The translations under genes were made by a program, and so were the position numbers. 64,000 nt of DNA from Cinnamomum chago (taxonomy: Eukaryota; Streptophyta; Magnoliopsida; Laurales; Lauraceae): positions 52,906,501 through 52,970,500 of the forward strand of contig CP142452.1 in assembly GCA_038049695.1 (NCBI GenBank), in the 5' to 3' direction. Every line of letters starts with the position of its first letter. Position 1 is the stretch's first letter. A model generated the notes under the pieces. That model did no database searches, was not told where the DNA came from, and worked only from the letters and a program-made list of their open reading frames with translations. Of the stretch, positions 34,911 through 46,909 are shown one piece after another.

Positions 34911-35104
34911 GTGGGGCCCACACCCACCCTTTTATAAAAGGGATCAGCCCCTCTCTTCCTCTTCCATTCGTTCCAGCACACTTGAGGGGGGAGGAGCTTC
35001 AGCTCCTTAGGGCTTTTGCACTTTTCTTCTTCTTCTTGATTCCTCTCATAAAATCCACCTCCAAACCTTACAAAAATGGAGATTGAACCTCAACTTCTTC
35101 TCCA

Positions 35105-38081
35105 GACCAATTCGATTAGTGTGCGATTAGTATGTGTTTAGTCCTAAGTGGATTTAGTTATTGTTGGGTTAGAAGTGATTAGTTTTAGTCTTGGACATAG
35201 CTTTGAGAATTTTGAGAACGTTTAGTATTAGTTAGACACACTCAGGAAGGCCTGAGTGCACGTGTGAGCTTGGAAAGATCGTATCGATTTCCGTGTGATT
35301 GTGATTTTGATTTCATTCGAATGATTTTTCTATGAGTTACAACTTTCGTTTTAAGGCCATTCATGTTTGAAGCCCAAAAAACCCATGTTTTGGCCCAAAG
35401 AGGGTAAAATTGTCTTTTATGCACAAATCTGGACACAATTTTCGAGATCTCAAAACCATGTCAAAAATATACTTTTTGGAAACTAGATATTTCGACGATC
35501 GTTTTATCCTTCTTCGTCGAAGTCATCCGAGGCCCACAAGATCGTGTTTTGGTCACTTCATGATTCAGCTAGTTAGGGCCCATTAACCTCACTAAAGTCC
35601 CATCTCCCTCTCTTTTCATTCATTTCCCCAATCTCTGCAACCTCTTGACCTAGGGCAAGGAAAGCTCTTTTTCTCTTCCATCTTCCTCACCTTGCATGAT
35701 CTAGCTAGAGGACTCCAAAGAAAATTCTAAGAATACCATCTTCTTCCTCTCCTTGCAAGCTTTCCATTGATACAAGTTTCTTGGAGCTTCTTGTGGAACA
35801 AACTCTACATTGTCTTCATTCCTTCTTGTGTGGCCATTTCTAGGTAAGAGTTTCTACTCATATCTTTCATGGAGTTATTTTGGTTCCTTAAGATCATGTT
35901 TTTCATGTTTACAAACCCTTTTGTTAAAATGGGTTCCTTGGTTCCATTTTTTGAGTAAGTTGTGTGGTTTTCTCTTGGGTTTTCTTGTAGTGTTGGCTTC
36001 GCTTTTGAGTGAAGTGCTTGGAGAGGATTGTTAGCATTTGGGCAAGGCAAGTAATCTCTATAGGACCATTGTGCATGTGTATTTTAAGCTACATTGTTGT
36101 TTTGGAAATTTTGCATATGAATATGTTTACAAGCTTCATGATCATGTTCTCTTCGGATTGAATGTTTAAGATTTGGAAAAATATGTGTTTTGTCCCTTGG
36201 AGAGCATGTAGGCTTAGAGAGTGCAAGTGGAATGAGAACAAGAAGAAGGGAAGAAGAAATGTGCAAAAATCTGCACTGGACTGCATTTCCCGTGCAGTTC
36301 GGTCAGCCGTCGGTCGGCTGGCGGCTAACCGAAATCCCCATTTCGGTTAACCGCTAGCTGACCGAGCTCGGCGGTTCCCTTTCCAGAAGCTGACATTTCG
36401 CCAGGAAGTTGCGGTCAGCGAGCGGCTAGCCGCCATACCCCATCTCGGCTAACCGCTGACCAACCGTGCATTGTCGGTTTCTTTTCCCGAGAGCTCCATT
36501 TCAAACTGGATTTCCCGCGGTCAGCCCTACGGTCAGCTTACGGCTAACTGTAAGCCAACCACAGTCATTTCGGTTTCTTTTCCAGAGGGCTGTGTTGGAC
36601 CTGGGTTTCCAGCGGTCAACTTGTCGGTCAGCTGGCGGCTAGCCGCTAGACCTTATTTCGGCTAGCCGACACCTGACCGCGAGGTGACCGAAATTGCCAA
36701 ATTTCCTGTTTTGAAGAGATTTTTGCAAGAATGAAAATTAGAACATGTTAAGTGGCCTTTAGCCTGATATTATGCACTCAAAACCCGAGATGTCCTTGAA
36801 CTTCTGGGGCACTAATTCCGTTTTATTCCAACATCTGGGCTTCGGCTGCACAACGATCAACCAAAGGTTCTTGCATGAACTTGATAGGCTTTGTATTCGT
36901 ACTTTGGTTTTTGATATGATGAATATCATCGTGTACTCGTTTTGAAGTTAAGTACAAGCTAGTTTTGAAGATGTGTTTCAAGAAAAAGGGGATCACTTCC
37001 TAAGCGTGTTATGCATATTAATTATGCTCTTGCTAGCCGTGTTCATCGTGTTTTGATAAGTGATTTCCTCCTTTTTATCTCGACAAGTTTTGTTAATATC
37101 TCGCGTGTTTTGTGCATTCATGAATTAAGTAAACACCACTGAGCTTAGACTGCCCTTTCAGTTTGATCCACTGCCTGGGGGTCTTTAAACATGTGGACTG
37201 TCTGCAGACTGGTCGTGTATTTATTACACATCGTGCGTGTCCGGTTTCGCGGCCGGAATTCCCGTCTTTGTGGGAAATCGTGTCGTGCTTATATTATGTA
37301 TATCGTGCTTGTCGTGCGTGCTTGCTCTTTTCATTATATAAATGATAGAGAAAGGATGGGCTCTTTGTGTATTGAAACTATTCATGATATATTATGTACT
37401 CATGCTAGTTTGTTTTAGTATCTCAGCTCAGTTATCTATTTCTACAAATGTACCTCAGTCATGATAGTATTTCAAATCAAGTATTGCTTATATGTTTTCT
37501 TAAACATTATTGTTCATGCTTGCTCCTAAATTGATTACCTGCCAAACCGTTGGGTTTGACCCTTGTTTGTTGGTGCCCAGGTGCATGAGACGTTACCTTT
37601 GAGGAGGAGCTTCAGGAGGAGGCTTGTGAGCCAACCCCTGTGAGAGAGTGGTAGCTCGACGATGTCATCTAGACGTCGGGTGGGTTCTTGAGTCTCGTCA
37701 TCTTTTGTGGGGGTTTCTTTTGATTATTTTGGAGGATTGTATTGGCCTCTGTTGGCCTCTTATGGGTTGTAACCAAACTTGAAGTGCTTTTGAATTAGTC
37801 TCATAACTTGAATATTAATGGGAATGCCATGTTAGCTTCTTTCTTTGATACTATATCTTGTTATTATTTGTCATGGCACTTAAATATTTTATTGATGCTC
37901 ATGGTGATGTGTTTTGCTACACGCTTCCGCAAACTTGATCGTGTGAGTCAGATTCCGCGTGTCTTTGGGAATCCTCACCGCGGGAACCTGTGGGAAAGTA
38001 TATCTCCAAAAAGAATAAAAAATCCAATGTACAATTCAAAAATGCGTCGCGGGCCCGGGGCTCTGTTCCGGGGTCGCGACA
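35105..38081 (+). mobile_element. Solo long LTR 'E' (2977 bp, 5' end trimmed)
   Basis: Ends CCGGGGTCGCGACA at 38081, followed by CCTGTATTCTG, which in LTR F (56037) is preceded by AGTAA. The left edge starts GACCAATTCGATTAG, lacking the first few bases (TGTGA) of the terminus. The same junction lacks ~0.9 kb of LTR D. One deletion can explain both. It shares the block order of LTRs A and C. Confidence 0.85.
36296..36700. repeat. Palindrome cluster (CGGTCAGC/CGGCTAGCCG type) in LTR E
   Basis: Four groups of nested palindromes and inverted pairs built from CGGTCAGC, GCGGCTAGCCGC, CGGTTAACCG and GCTGACCG. They are separated by ~50-bp spacers containing TTTCCAGA/TTCCCGAGAG. It occupies the same relative place as the cluster in LTR A, but with a different core. 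Confidence 0.9.
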
Positions 38082-38092
38082 CCTGTATTCTG

Positions 38093-38150
38093 TCAGACCA
38101 ACCGCGGTCAGCTAGCGGCTAACCGCCAGTTGACCGCCAGGTGACCGAAA
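38093..38150. repeat. Palindrome cluster remnant in LTR D
   Basis: GCGGTCAGCTAGCGGCTAACCGCCAGTTGACCGCC-type sequence: inverted pairs of CGGTCAGC and CTGACCG around CGGCTAACCGCC. It is the partner of 56058-56105 in LTR F. The rest of the D cluster was lost in the deletion next to LTR E. Confidence 0.8.
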
Positions 38151-38499
38151 TCGCCCAGAAATGTCAAATGAAGAGAAATGAAGAGGATTTCCGTCCCAAT
38201 CATTTGTGCACCCTTTTAGAGAATGACGGGGACTGTTCACTTGGAGATATGTTTGGAGCCCGTTCGAGAAAGAAACCATATCACAATGACTCATTTGAAG
38301 TTTCAAAAATCCCAAAGTGTATAAGGACCCCGAAATGTCCCCAAACTCAAAGAGTACCAAGTCTTTATTAATATTGACATACGGGATCCCTATTCACCTT
38401 GAACTAGTCTTGAATCCTAATACTTGTCCTGAGATTTCAAAAGTTCTATAGTATTTCATTGTTCCCGAATTTATACTTCAAGACTTATTATTCCACTAC

Positions 38500-39320
38500 A
38501 ACAAACTGCACTTTTTCCGACGTTTTTTAGCGACGCTTTTATAAATTCATCGGTAAATAATACTTTTTACCGACGTATATAATTTCGTCGGTAAAGATAT
38601 GACTTTTACTGACGTTTTATAAAAAAAAGGTCCCTAAAAGTCTACTCTTTACCGACGTTTTCCAAAAAAACGTCGGTAAAAGTTCAATTTTATCGTTAGC
38701 TTATTTTTAAGGGAAAATAAAAATCACAGACTTTTACCGATGAAATAAAAATGTCGGTAAAAGTATTTTTATAATTTTTTTATTTTTATTTATCCTTTTG
38801 CAGACTAAAAAAAACGTCGGTAAAAGTATTATATTTATTTATTTATTTATTATTTTACCGACGAAAACCACCGTTGGTAAATGTATTTTTATCTTTTTTT
38901 TATTTTATTTCTTACTTTGCCGACGAAAAAAACGTCGGTAAAAGTATTTTTATACTTTATATTTATTTTTCTTTCTTCTTTTACCGAAAAAAAAAAAACG
39001 TCGGTAAAAGTATTATATTTATTTATTTTTATTTTACCGACGAAAAAACAACGTCCGTAACTGTATTTTTATATTTTTATTTTATTTCTTATTTTGCAGA
39101 CGAAAAAAAACGTCGGTAAAAATACTTTTATATTTTACATTTATTTTTCTTACTTCTTTTGCCGACGAAACAAAACGTCGGTAAAAGTATTTTTTAATGT
39201 TTTTAGATCTTATTTTTTTTTGGCCGACGAAAAAAAACGTCGGTAAAAGTATTTTATGATTTTTATTTTTATTTCTACTTTTGCCGACGAAAAAAAACGT
39301 CGGTAAAAGTTTTTTATTTT
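38500..39320 (+). repeat. CACTA 2 left hairpin-unit array
   Basis: About 11-12 units of ~60-70 bp, each a short inverted pair CCGACGAAAAAAAACGTCGG separated by TAAAAGTATTTTTATTTATT-like AT spacer. The mirror array is at 49850-50725. A related, more decayed stretch lies at 41325-41740. Confidence 0.92.
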
Positions 39321-39559
39321 CTTTAAAAATGCTATATTTGTTTTTTCAATATAATTTTTCTGTAAACTTGTTTATACACCTGTATCAAAAAATAAACCTG
39401 TATTCAATATAAAAAATGCATGCAAACAAAAGTTACTAAATAAACAAACAACCATCACCATTTTTCATCAAATCATTCACCTCATTAAACCAATATTACA
39501 TTCAATAATGATACAATCACATATAAATGTCCAATATACATATACAAATAAACTAAATA

Positions 39560-39700
39560 GAATAAAACAGCCTCAGAAATCTACAACCGACCCCAAATCG
39601 CTCATCAATATGCAATGACAAAAACAACAATAGAAGCTTTTCAATGAATTAAATTATAAATGAAAGATAAACATGTATATATATAAATCTTTTCTTAAGT
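39560..39700 (+). repeat. CACTA 2 left arm, mirror of 49495-49610
   Basis: TGCAATGACAAAAACAACA.. and ..AAGATAAACATGTATATATA read here are found inverted at 49495-49610. This shows that the terminal inverted repeat reaches beyond the hairpin units. Confidence 0.85.
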
Positions 39701-41043
39701 TTTTCGGCGGCCTGTTTTCAGCCTAAGTATTGAGAATTAGGTGGTTTTTGCGTTTAATTCGTTAACCAGAAGTCCGATTCACTAACTGTCAATTCCTACA
39801 AGTTACTTTGGCCTTAAACAAGGTACCCGTGTCGGTTTCCGATTTTGCCGGGGGCCGTTTCTCGTTCCGAACCCCCGGCGGGCCATTTTCGAGCCTAAGT
39901 GTTGGAAAATCCGATGTTTTCGCTTCTAGTTCTCTAACTGAAAGTCCTATTTGCGAACCATCAGTTCCTATAAGTTACTCTAGCCTCGAGTGAAGTGCTC
40001 ATGCCGGTTTCCGATTTTTCCGGGGGCTGTTTCCCGTTTTGGACCCTCGGCGAGCCGTTTTCGAGCCTAGGTGTTGAAAAATCCGATGTTTTTGCTTCTA
40101 AATCTCTAATCGGGATTCCTATTTGCGATCCGTCCGGTCCTACAAGTTACTTTAACCTCGAGTGAAGTGCTCGTACTGGTTTTCGATTTTTCCAAGGGCC
40201 GTTTCCCGTTCCAGACCCTCGGCGGGCCGTTTTCGAGCCTAAGTGTGGGAAAATATGATATTTCTGCTTCTAATTCTCTAACCGGGAGTTCTATTTGCGA
40301 ACAGTCAATTCCTACAAGTTACTCTACCCTCGAGTGAAGTACTCGTGCCAATTTCCGATTTTTTCGGGGGCCGTTTCCTGTTCCGGACCCCCGGCGGGCC
40401 GTTTTCGAGCCTAAGTGTTGAAAAATCCGATGTTTTCGCTTCTAAATCTCTAACCGGGAGTCCTATTTGCGAATCGTTAGTTCCTAAAAGTTACTCTACC
40501 CTCGAGCGAAGTGCTCGTGCCAGTTTCTGATTTTTCCGGAGGCCGTTTCCCGTTATGGACCCCCGGCGGGCCGTTTTTCGAGCTTAAGTGTTGGAAAATC
40601 CGATGTTTTCGCTTCTAAATCTCTAACCGAGAGTCCAATTTGCGAACTGTCAGTTCCTACAAGTTACTCTAGCCTCGAGTGAAGTGCTCGTGCCGGTTTC
40701 TAATTTTTTCGGGGGCCATTTCTCGTTCCGGACCCCTGGTGGGCCGTTTTCGAGCCAAAGTGTTGGAAAATCTGATTTTTTCGCTTCTAATTCTCTAACC
40801 AGGAGTCCTATTTGCGAACCGTCGGTTCCTACAAGTTACTATACCCTCGAGTGAAGTGTTCTTGCGGGTTTTCGATTTTTTCACAGGCCGTTTCCCATTC
40901 CAAACCCCCGGCGGGCTGTTTTCGAGCCTAAGTGTTGGAAAATCCGATGTTTTCGCTTCTAATTCTCTAACCGGGAGTCCTATTTGCGAACCGTCAGTTC
41001 ATACAAGTTACTCTACCTTCGAGCGAAGTGCTCGTGCCGGCTT
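39700..41043 (+). repeat. ~172-bp tandem array, left arm of CACTA 2
   Basis: Eight units, with GAGCCTAAGTGTTGG-type landmarks near 39717, 39891, 40062, 40235, 40408, 40580, 40753 and 40924 (spacing 171-174). Other landmarks per unit: CCCGGCGGGCCGTTTTC, TCTCTAACCGGGAGTCC, TACAAGTTACTCTA, CTCGAGTGAAGTGCTCGTGC. Units differ by ~10%. Short ORFs run through single units because 171 is a multiple of three. They do not look like genes. Confidence 0.95.
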
Positions 41044-41750
41044 CCTTTACAATTCTAATTTGAAATTCAAATTTGTATTATCAATTGGAACACATGATGG
41101 GCCCCACTTCTGTGTGCAATGCTTGAAATTCCCTTACCTTGGATGTCCTTTATATGGTTGGATTTTCTTTTGCATTTTTTTTCTTCTTTGTTTGGCTTGA
41201 ATTGAATATTCCAACCAGGTTAATGTGGACCCCATGTAGAGCTTCAATAGCTTGGTTTTCTTTTTTTAATTCTTCTCTTGATTTATCACTTTCGTGGGTC
41301 CCAAGAAATTGACTTTACCTAAAAAAATACCGACGAATTACAAAACGTCGGTAAAATCGTCTTTTAGCGACGTTTCCGTGGAAACCGTCGGTAAAGTTCA
41401 ATTTTATTATTAACTCCATTTTAGGGAAAATAAGCATTCCTAAAAATAAAATTAAACATTATCGACGAATTTTATGACGTCAGTCAAATGAAAATTTAGC
41501 GACGTTTTTTGTAAAATGTGGGAAATGTAAACTTTATTTTTATGAAAATTAAAAATCAGAGTTCTTTACCGACGAAAATTAGCGTCAGAAAATTTATTAC
41601 CAACGTTTAATATAAAATGTGGATAAAAGTTGATAGACTTTTTTACTTATTTTTAAATAATAAGAATAAAATAATTTTTACTGACGAAAATCCTTTTTTT
41701 GCGACGAAATATAAACGCGGGTAAAGTCCACTTCTTTTTTTCCCTCTCCC
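41044..41750. other. CACTA 2: between array and captured leader
   Basis: No gene. 41325-41740 carries degraded CCGACG/CGTCGG hairpin units resembling those at the left terminus (including a GTTCAATTTTAT.GTTA block also seen near 38680), so part of the terminal region is duplicated inside. Confidence 0.6.
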
Positions 41751-41978
41751 GCCTCCAATAACCCCTTTTCGCTCCCAATCACTCTCTCCCTCCAAAAGCC
41801 CTCCTCTCATTCTCGCTCTCTTTGCATCACTCTCGCTCTCTGCTCCTCTCTCACTCTCTGCTCCTCTCTCTCTCTCTCTCTCTCTCGATCTCGATCTCGA
41901 TCTCTCTGCTCTCTCTCTCTCGATCTCTCTGCTCTCTGTCTCTCTCGCTCACTCTCGCTCTCTCTCTCTCTGCTCTGC

Positions 41979-42043
<65 letters not shown>

Positions 42044-43210
42044 GCTCTCTCAACCGGTCCTCTCTTTCCCTCTCCCGCCATCGCGCCCTTCTCTCCGGTA
42101 TGCTCTCTCTACTTCTCATTTTTTTTTAGTTTGGGCAAAAGAAAAGAAAAGAAAAAAAAACAGGTATGCCTGGGCCCAAATTCTATAATTTTGGTCCTTC
42201 TTTTACTTCTACACCCACTTGTTCGATTATCATTACTTGATCGAGATAGGCAGAAACGCTTTCCCAAAAATGCCATTCCCATTTCCGGCATACCCCAAAT
42301 TTCATCTGGGTTTTATGTTCTGATGGAGATGCTCGAAACCCCATTTGGGAGTTTTGAGTTTCTTCGGTTGGGACCTCTGGATTGATTTGAGATCTGGTCA
42401 TTGCGTGTTGGTCGGAAATAGACATTTCCGCAGCTGCCCAAGTTTCAGAATCTCATTTGAGTTTCATCTCCCTTTTCAGTTTGATTTCCCATATTGTTCC
42501 CCTTTTAAAAAGGGCCCAATATGTTATGGGCAAATTTAATGAGTTTGCAAGCACCCCATTGCTTGAAATCTTCCAAACTTTACCTGGATTTTTATGTTTT
42601 AGCTCTTATTTTCAGTTTAATTCCATGCAGGTTGCTTGATTCTTTGTTGGCTGTTTCATTTGAAGTTAGACGTTTCTTACTTGTTTTCAGTTTAATTCCA
42701 TGTGGGTTACTTTATTTCTCATTATTTTACTCGAAGTTAAGACATTTTTCAGAACCTAATCGTCTCTTGGGATTTCATTTTCATGTGGATGTCGTATTCA
42801 TGTTCATGTATTTTAGTTTAAGATCGCAATTTTGCTCCTTCAGTTGAATATTGGTCAATACTAGTGTACTAAAGTTTGAAATCTCGCCTTCAAAGTTTTT
42901 CTACAAGTTTTTTCTATTATTATTATTTTTTCAGCTTAAATTCCGTTATGGAATCCTTTTGTTGGTTACTCTTAGATTAATAGAAAAACTGGTAAGGAAC
43001 TTTGATTGCAATCAAAGCTTTCCTTTAGCCAACAAGAGCTTAGTTGAAGCTAATTTTGGCTGTATGTCATGCATCACAGATAAAAAGTTGCGGTTCCTCA
43101 TCTCTATTCTTGCCTTTCTTTTCATTTTTCATTTTTTCTCTCCCTAAGGTTTGCAATCCTCTCTCTGCTCGGTCTTTGCTCACGATTTCTGCAACCATCC
43201 AAGGTATGAT
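41750..43210 (+). other. CACTA 2: CT-rich leader-like region and microsatellite
   Basis: 41815-42045 is a (CT)n microsatellite broken by CTCGAT and CTGC. It looks like the pyrimidine-rich 5' UTR of a plant gene, with possible donors near 42099 (CCGGTATGC) and 43203 (AAGGTATGA). I cannot tell which captured gene it belongs to. The long ORFs here are repeat artefacts. Confidence 0.45.
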
Positions 43211-45027
43211 TTTTTTTTTTTAAATTTATGTAAATGTAGATTGTAAATGTGTTTTCATGGTTTCAGTTTTTTTAGTTTTTATTTTCTGTGTGTTATGTCT
43301 GTTGTGATGGTGGTGGTGTGACAGTGGCAATGGACAGATGGATGGGTTTTTTGCATTTTTTTTTTTTTTAGGTTGTAGATGTTTTTTTTTTTTTAGGAAG
43401 ATCTAATGGTCTGCATCAAATGGTCGACTTGAATATTCTGACGAGGCTGTTAGACCTACACCCTTTCTCTCTGTTTGTTCAATTTTGGATTATCTTCTTA
43501 GTCCTTTTATGTTCTTGTGCCCAGCATGACAAAACTGGCCTAAACACTCATATTACTCTCGAACCCAAAAACTAATAAAGTGGTCATTGCCAAGGAAATA
43601 CTTTCATGAATACTGCTGGCTGGATCTAGCCCTAAAATTAGGTCCAACATCTTATTTACACACAACCATTAGCATTTCTAGCTGAAATAATGTTAGAAAA
43701 CTGATATTTGAAAAAGATAGCCCACAAAACTTTGACAATGAAATGGACTGAGCTGTGAAAGTGCAAGTTCTATTACTCCCATAACAATTTTGAACCTGAG
43801 GGGAAAGTGCAAGTTCTATTAGTCCCATAACAATTCAGAAAACGAAAAAAAAAAAAAAAAAGCAGGACAAAATTTGATATTCCACTTGGACATCGATCAA
43901 AATATGCATGAACAAACATTTTTCCTCCGAAAGTGGCAACTGTTTTTAAGACTTCTATAAAATGGACGCATAAATGGCCAGAGGTAGACTGTCTAAAATT
44001 AAATGAATACCTGCTACAGAACAATAGTGGCTAATGCAATTGCTATTTTCAAGTTGTATGTTCCACTTTGGCTGATTCTGTCGATTTTGAATTTTATCTT
44101 CCATGTTGTTCCTTTGTATGTCTTGTTTTCTTTCTTCCTGCAATCCAATAATGATCGTGGATATATGAACCAACATTACCTTTAGCAAGATTAAAAAGCA
44201 TGTAAGTAAATTCAAATTTGTGAGGGTGTAACAAGCACTGAAATAGGTCAGGTAACTCTTAGAGCGATGGTTTCTGGAAGGTTAAGTTAATTGCATCTGT
44301 TTTATGGTAAGTGTGTTCAGATTTTATTTTGGTCATGTTCGAATTTGAGTCCACTCATCTGCAACCCGAGTTAAGTTGCTAGAGTTGCACCTCGCTGCAC
44401 ACCACAAGGAAAAAGAAAAGATAATGATTGAGAAGGGGTATGGTATTTTATTTAACTTCAGAATGGTAAAGGATCAACACTGGTGCTCATGGGCACAGCC
44501 TGTGTTGATCCTTCACTCATGAACCCAGGGCCCATTTGCTCATGGGTCTTGATTTAGGCTATGATTTTAGGCCCGTGAGTGAATCTGGTCCGAATTATGT
44601 TGACCTGATAACAAATGGGCCCTGGGTTAATTTACACATCCTAAAATGCCTGACATATTTAGCACAAAGGCTTACATATATTTTCCAAATTGGCTATACC
44701 TAGGTCTAACTTTTGTGCCCATTGGCTACACTCCCATCCTACATCTTAACAATAAGAGTAGATTAATGTCTGTCTTAAAATATGAAATTAATGAATATAT
44801 AAAGCGGGGAATTTGAAACTCGAGCTTTGTAACTCTTGAAAGAGTCCTAGTCAACTCAACCTTTGAATGGAGTTAAAAATCTTGTCCAGGGCAATAGGAC
44901 ATCTCTCTCTCTCTCTCCTGAACCCGCAAACACTCTCTCTCTTGAACCCGCAAACACTCTCTCTTTCATAGTTGCTCATTTCGTGTTATATTTACTTGTA
45001 CTTTTAATGTTCTCCTTGATATTCTAG
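43211..45027. other. CACTA 2 interior, unassigned
   Basis: No exon recognised. At 44465-44632 two inverted pairs occur: AAGGATCAACAC/GTGTTGATCCTT, and AACCCAGGGCCCATTTG/CAAATGGGCCCTGGGTT. Confidence 0.5.
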
Positions 45028-45151
45028 ATTGGCGATCAAGTATGTGAGAAGAGATTTGTTGCAGAACCAAGATATGCTTGGGGCGGTGAGACACACCACA
45101 GTGTAGGCACCATAAGTGAGATAGAAAGTGATGGTCTACTTATAATTGAAG
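45028..45151 (+). pseudogene. Captured exon of KEG (E3 ubiquitin ligase KEEP ON GOING)
   Basis: A 124-bp exon between an AG acceptor (TTGATATTCTAG) and a GT donor (GAAG|GTAATA). It encodes IGDQVCEKRFVAEPRYAWGG, ETHHSVGTISEIESDGLLII. This is one of the repeated C-terminal domains of KEG, a RING/kinase/ankyrin E3 ligase that targets ABI5 in ABA signalling at the trans-Golgi/early endosome. RING, kinase and ankyrin parts are absent. The exon itself is open. Confidence 0.88.
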
Positions 45152-46588
45152 GTAATATCATACAATGTAGTTTTACTTCTTATCTTAAGTAACTTTTATT
45201 ATGTCATATCTTAAATTAATTTATTATAGCCTGTTTAGCTAGTATTTTGAGAAAAATCATGTAATGAGACCCCCTATTCGTGGAATCTGAGTGGCTTAAA
45301 TTGATTGAACAACCTTTCTCTCATTTCTCTTCTGCCTCTTAAACTTTGATGGAAACATGCAATTCGTCAACAATCTTTGCTCAAGCTCATCATCTGCTCA
45401 GAGTATGTCATGTGTGACTTCCGGACTGAGTAGAGAAAGTGACTTAAGATTCCCATCATTCCATTAGAATTTGGAGTATCCGGTGGCAACTTTACAATCA
45501 AATGGGACATTTAGTGGGATTAATCTTCTGGATAATGCTGGGATGTTTTGTGGTACGTCTACAGGGCCCTAATTCTATGAATGGGTCTCATGATCATTCA
45601 AGCACGATAGGTCTTTAAGTTTTAGTTTTTAAAATGAGATGATTCACTTGTTTGAAACTATAGGCAAATCTTTGTAATTGTAGGAGGAAAAAAAAAAAAA
45701 GAAATCCCATTGGGTGGTGTCTTAATCTGGAATTGTCAAAGAGCGAAGGGTGTTGATGCAAATGACATATAAAGAAAGTTGTGTAGTTAGAGAGGTGTCT
45801 TTGTAATTAAAATAGAGTACAAGGGTGTGTTTTTAGATTTTTGATAGAGAAGAATAAATTCAATACTCACCAGTCTGACACATCTATATATCTCAAAAGC
45901 CAAATGCATTTAGTGGTAACTATCCTTTCCCATTCATCCAATATCTCCTTTTCCGTCTAATAACCCATGCCTTCTGCTGTAACATGATTGAAAATAGGTG
46001 ACCATATTTTTTCACCATTTTAGAGAGTTGATGTAACCTTATTAGATAGCTGCTGCATTGATTCCAATCTTATTTGAAATATCTTTTGATGGTGAGTTTG
46101 TTTGCATGGAATGTAACTCCTAAAAATTAATTGTAGAGTTAGTGGCAACAAAGAGAGTTGAGGGGTGAACGATACAAGGAGGATTTGTAGATGGAGCCCT
46201 GAGTTTTTTTTACCTGTACATGGGAGGAATGGTAAACTGTCCTGGTACTAAATTACCTTAGTCTTAATCTGGCGATCATCCCTAGGGTGTTTCATTTCAG
46301 TGCTCTGCTAGAGGACCTCTATCTATGTTCAGCTAGTGTACACCCGCTGTTATACTCTGCGGCACAGGAAACTCCACCTTCGTGCTCTACCAGTGCTAGG
46401 GATCAATCCCCGACACTGGTTGTGAGATGAGACACCCTTACCATTAGATGATTTATTTCTCTTTGTGGGTGGGCATCACTTGTTCCATTATGATTGAACA
46501 AGTACTGCTGTTTCTCTGGGTCAAGCATTACATAATATCTCTTAGAATGCTTTAGTGACTCCTTTGCCTTCTTCTTTTCTTTTTGCAG
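45152..46588. other. CACTA 2 interior between captured exons
   Basis: Intron-like AT-rich DNA with no recognised exon. Confidence 0.45.
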
Positions 46589-46909
46589 TCTTAATGTTAC
46601 AGACCGTGAAATACAAACCACGCCGTGGGCGGAAATTCTAGAAAAGGTTGTTCAGATACAAAGTTCACAACAGTTGTGCGTTGTGAAGGATCTCTCTGCA
46701 CATGATGTGGTAATGCGAATAATGCGCAAAGAGAACTACTTGATTGGGATGCTCAACAAAGGAGTGCTGGCTTTGCCAATCCCACGATGGCTACCTGGAG
46801 CTGGTCCTGCCGTCAACTCAAGAGTGAATGGAAGGAAACACCATTTGTACCTGACAAAAACTCTCGAATGGACATTAAATTGGTGCATACAACAGAGCAT
46901 GTTTGACAG
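46589..46909 (+). pseudogene. Captured exon of ATG9 (autophagy membrane protein)
   Basis: After a strong acceptor (CTTTTCTTTTTGCAG) an open 107-codon exon encodes PWAEILEKVVQIQSSQQLCV, VKDLSAHDVVMRIMRKENYL, IGMLNKGVLALPIPRWLPGA and LEWTLNWCIQQSMFD. It ends in CAG|GTATTA. These motifs are characteristic of ATG9, the multi-spanning lipid scramblase of autophagosome formation. Only this exon is seen; the rest of the gene is absent. A short duplicate of the exon end (CATGTTTGACAG) lies at about 46967-46979. Confidence 0.9.

Noticed and set aside
34743-35086. ORFs around the right edge of solo LTR C
   Set aside because: They cross the LTR C/LTR D junction, so they are chance readings of joined non-coding sequence.
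39700-41043. CRISPR-like array
   Set aside because: Units are ~172 bp, contiguous, with no spacer/repeat alternation, and lie in a plant transposon arm.
39808-41200. Series of similar 61-114-codon ORFs (and mirror ORFs at 48282-49141)
   Set aside because: One per ~172-bp repeat unit, open only because a ~171-bp period keeps frame. Not a repeat-protein gene: stops appear in other units and the array is inverted at the other arm.
41822-42385. 187-codon Ser/Leu ORF on + and a 76-codon Arg/Glu ORF on minus
   Set aside because: Both are translations of the (CT)n microsatellite; no domain and no neighbouring exons that require them.
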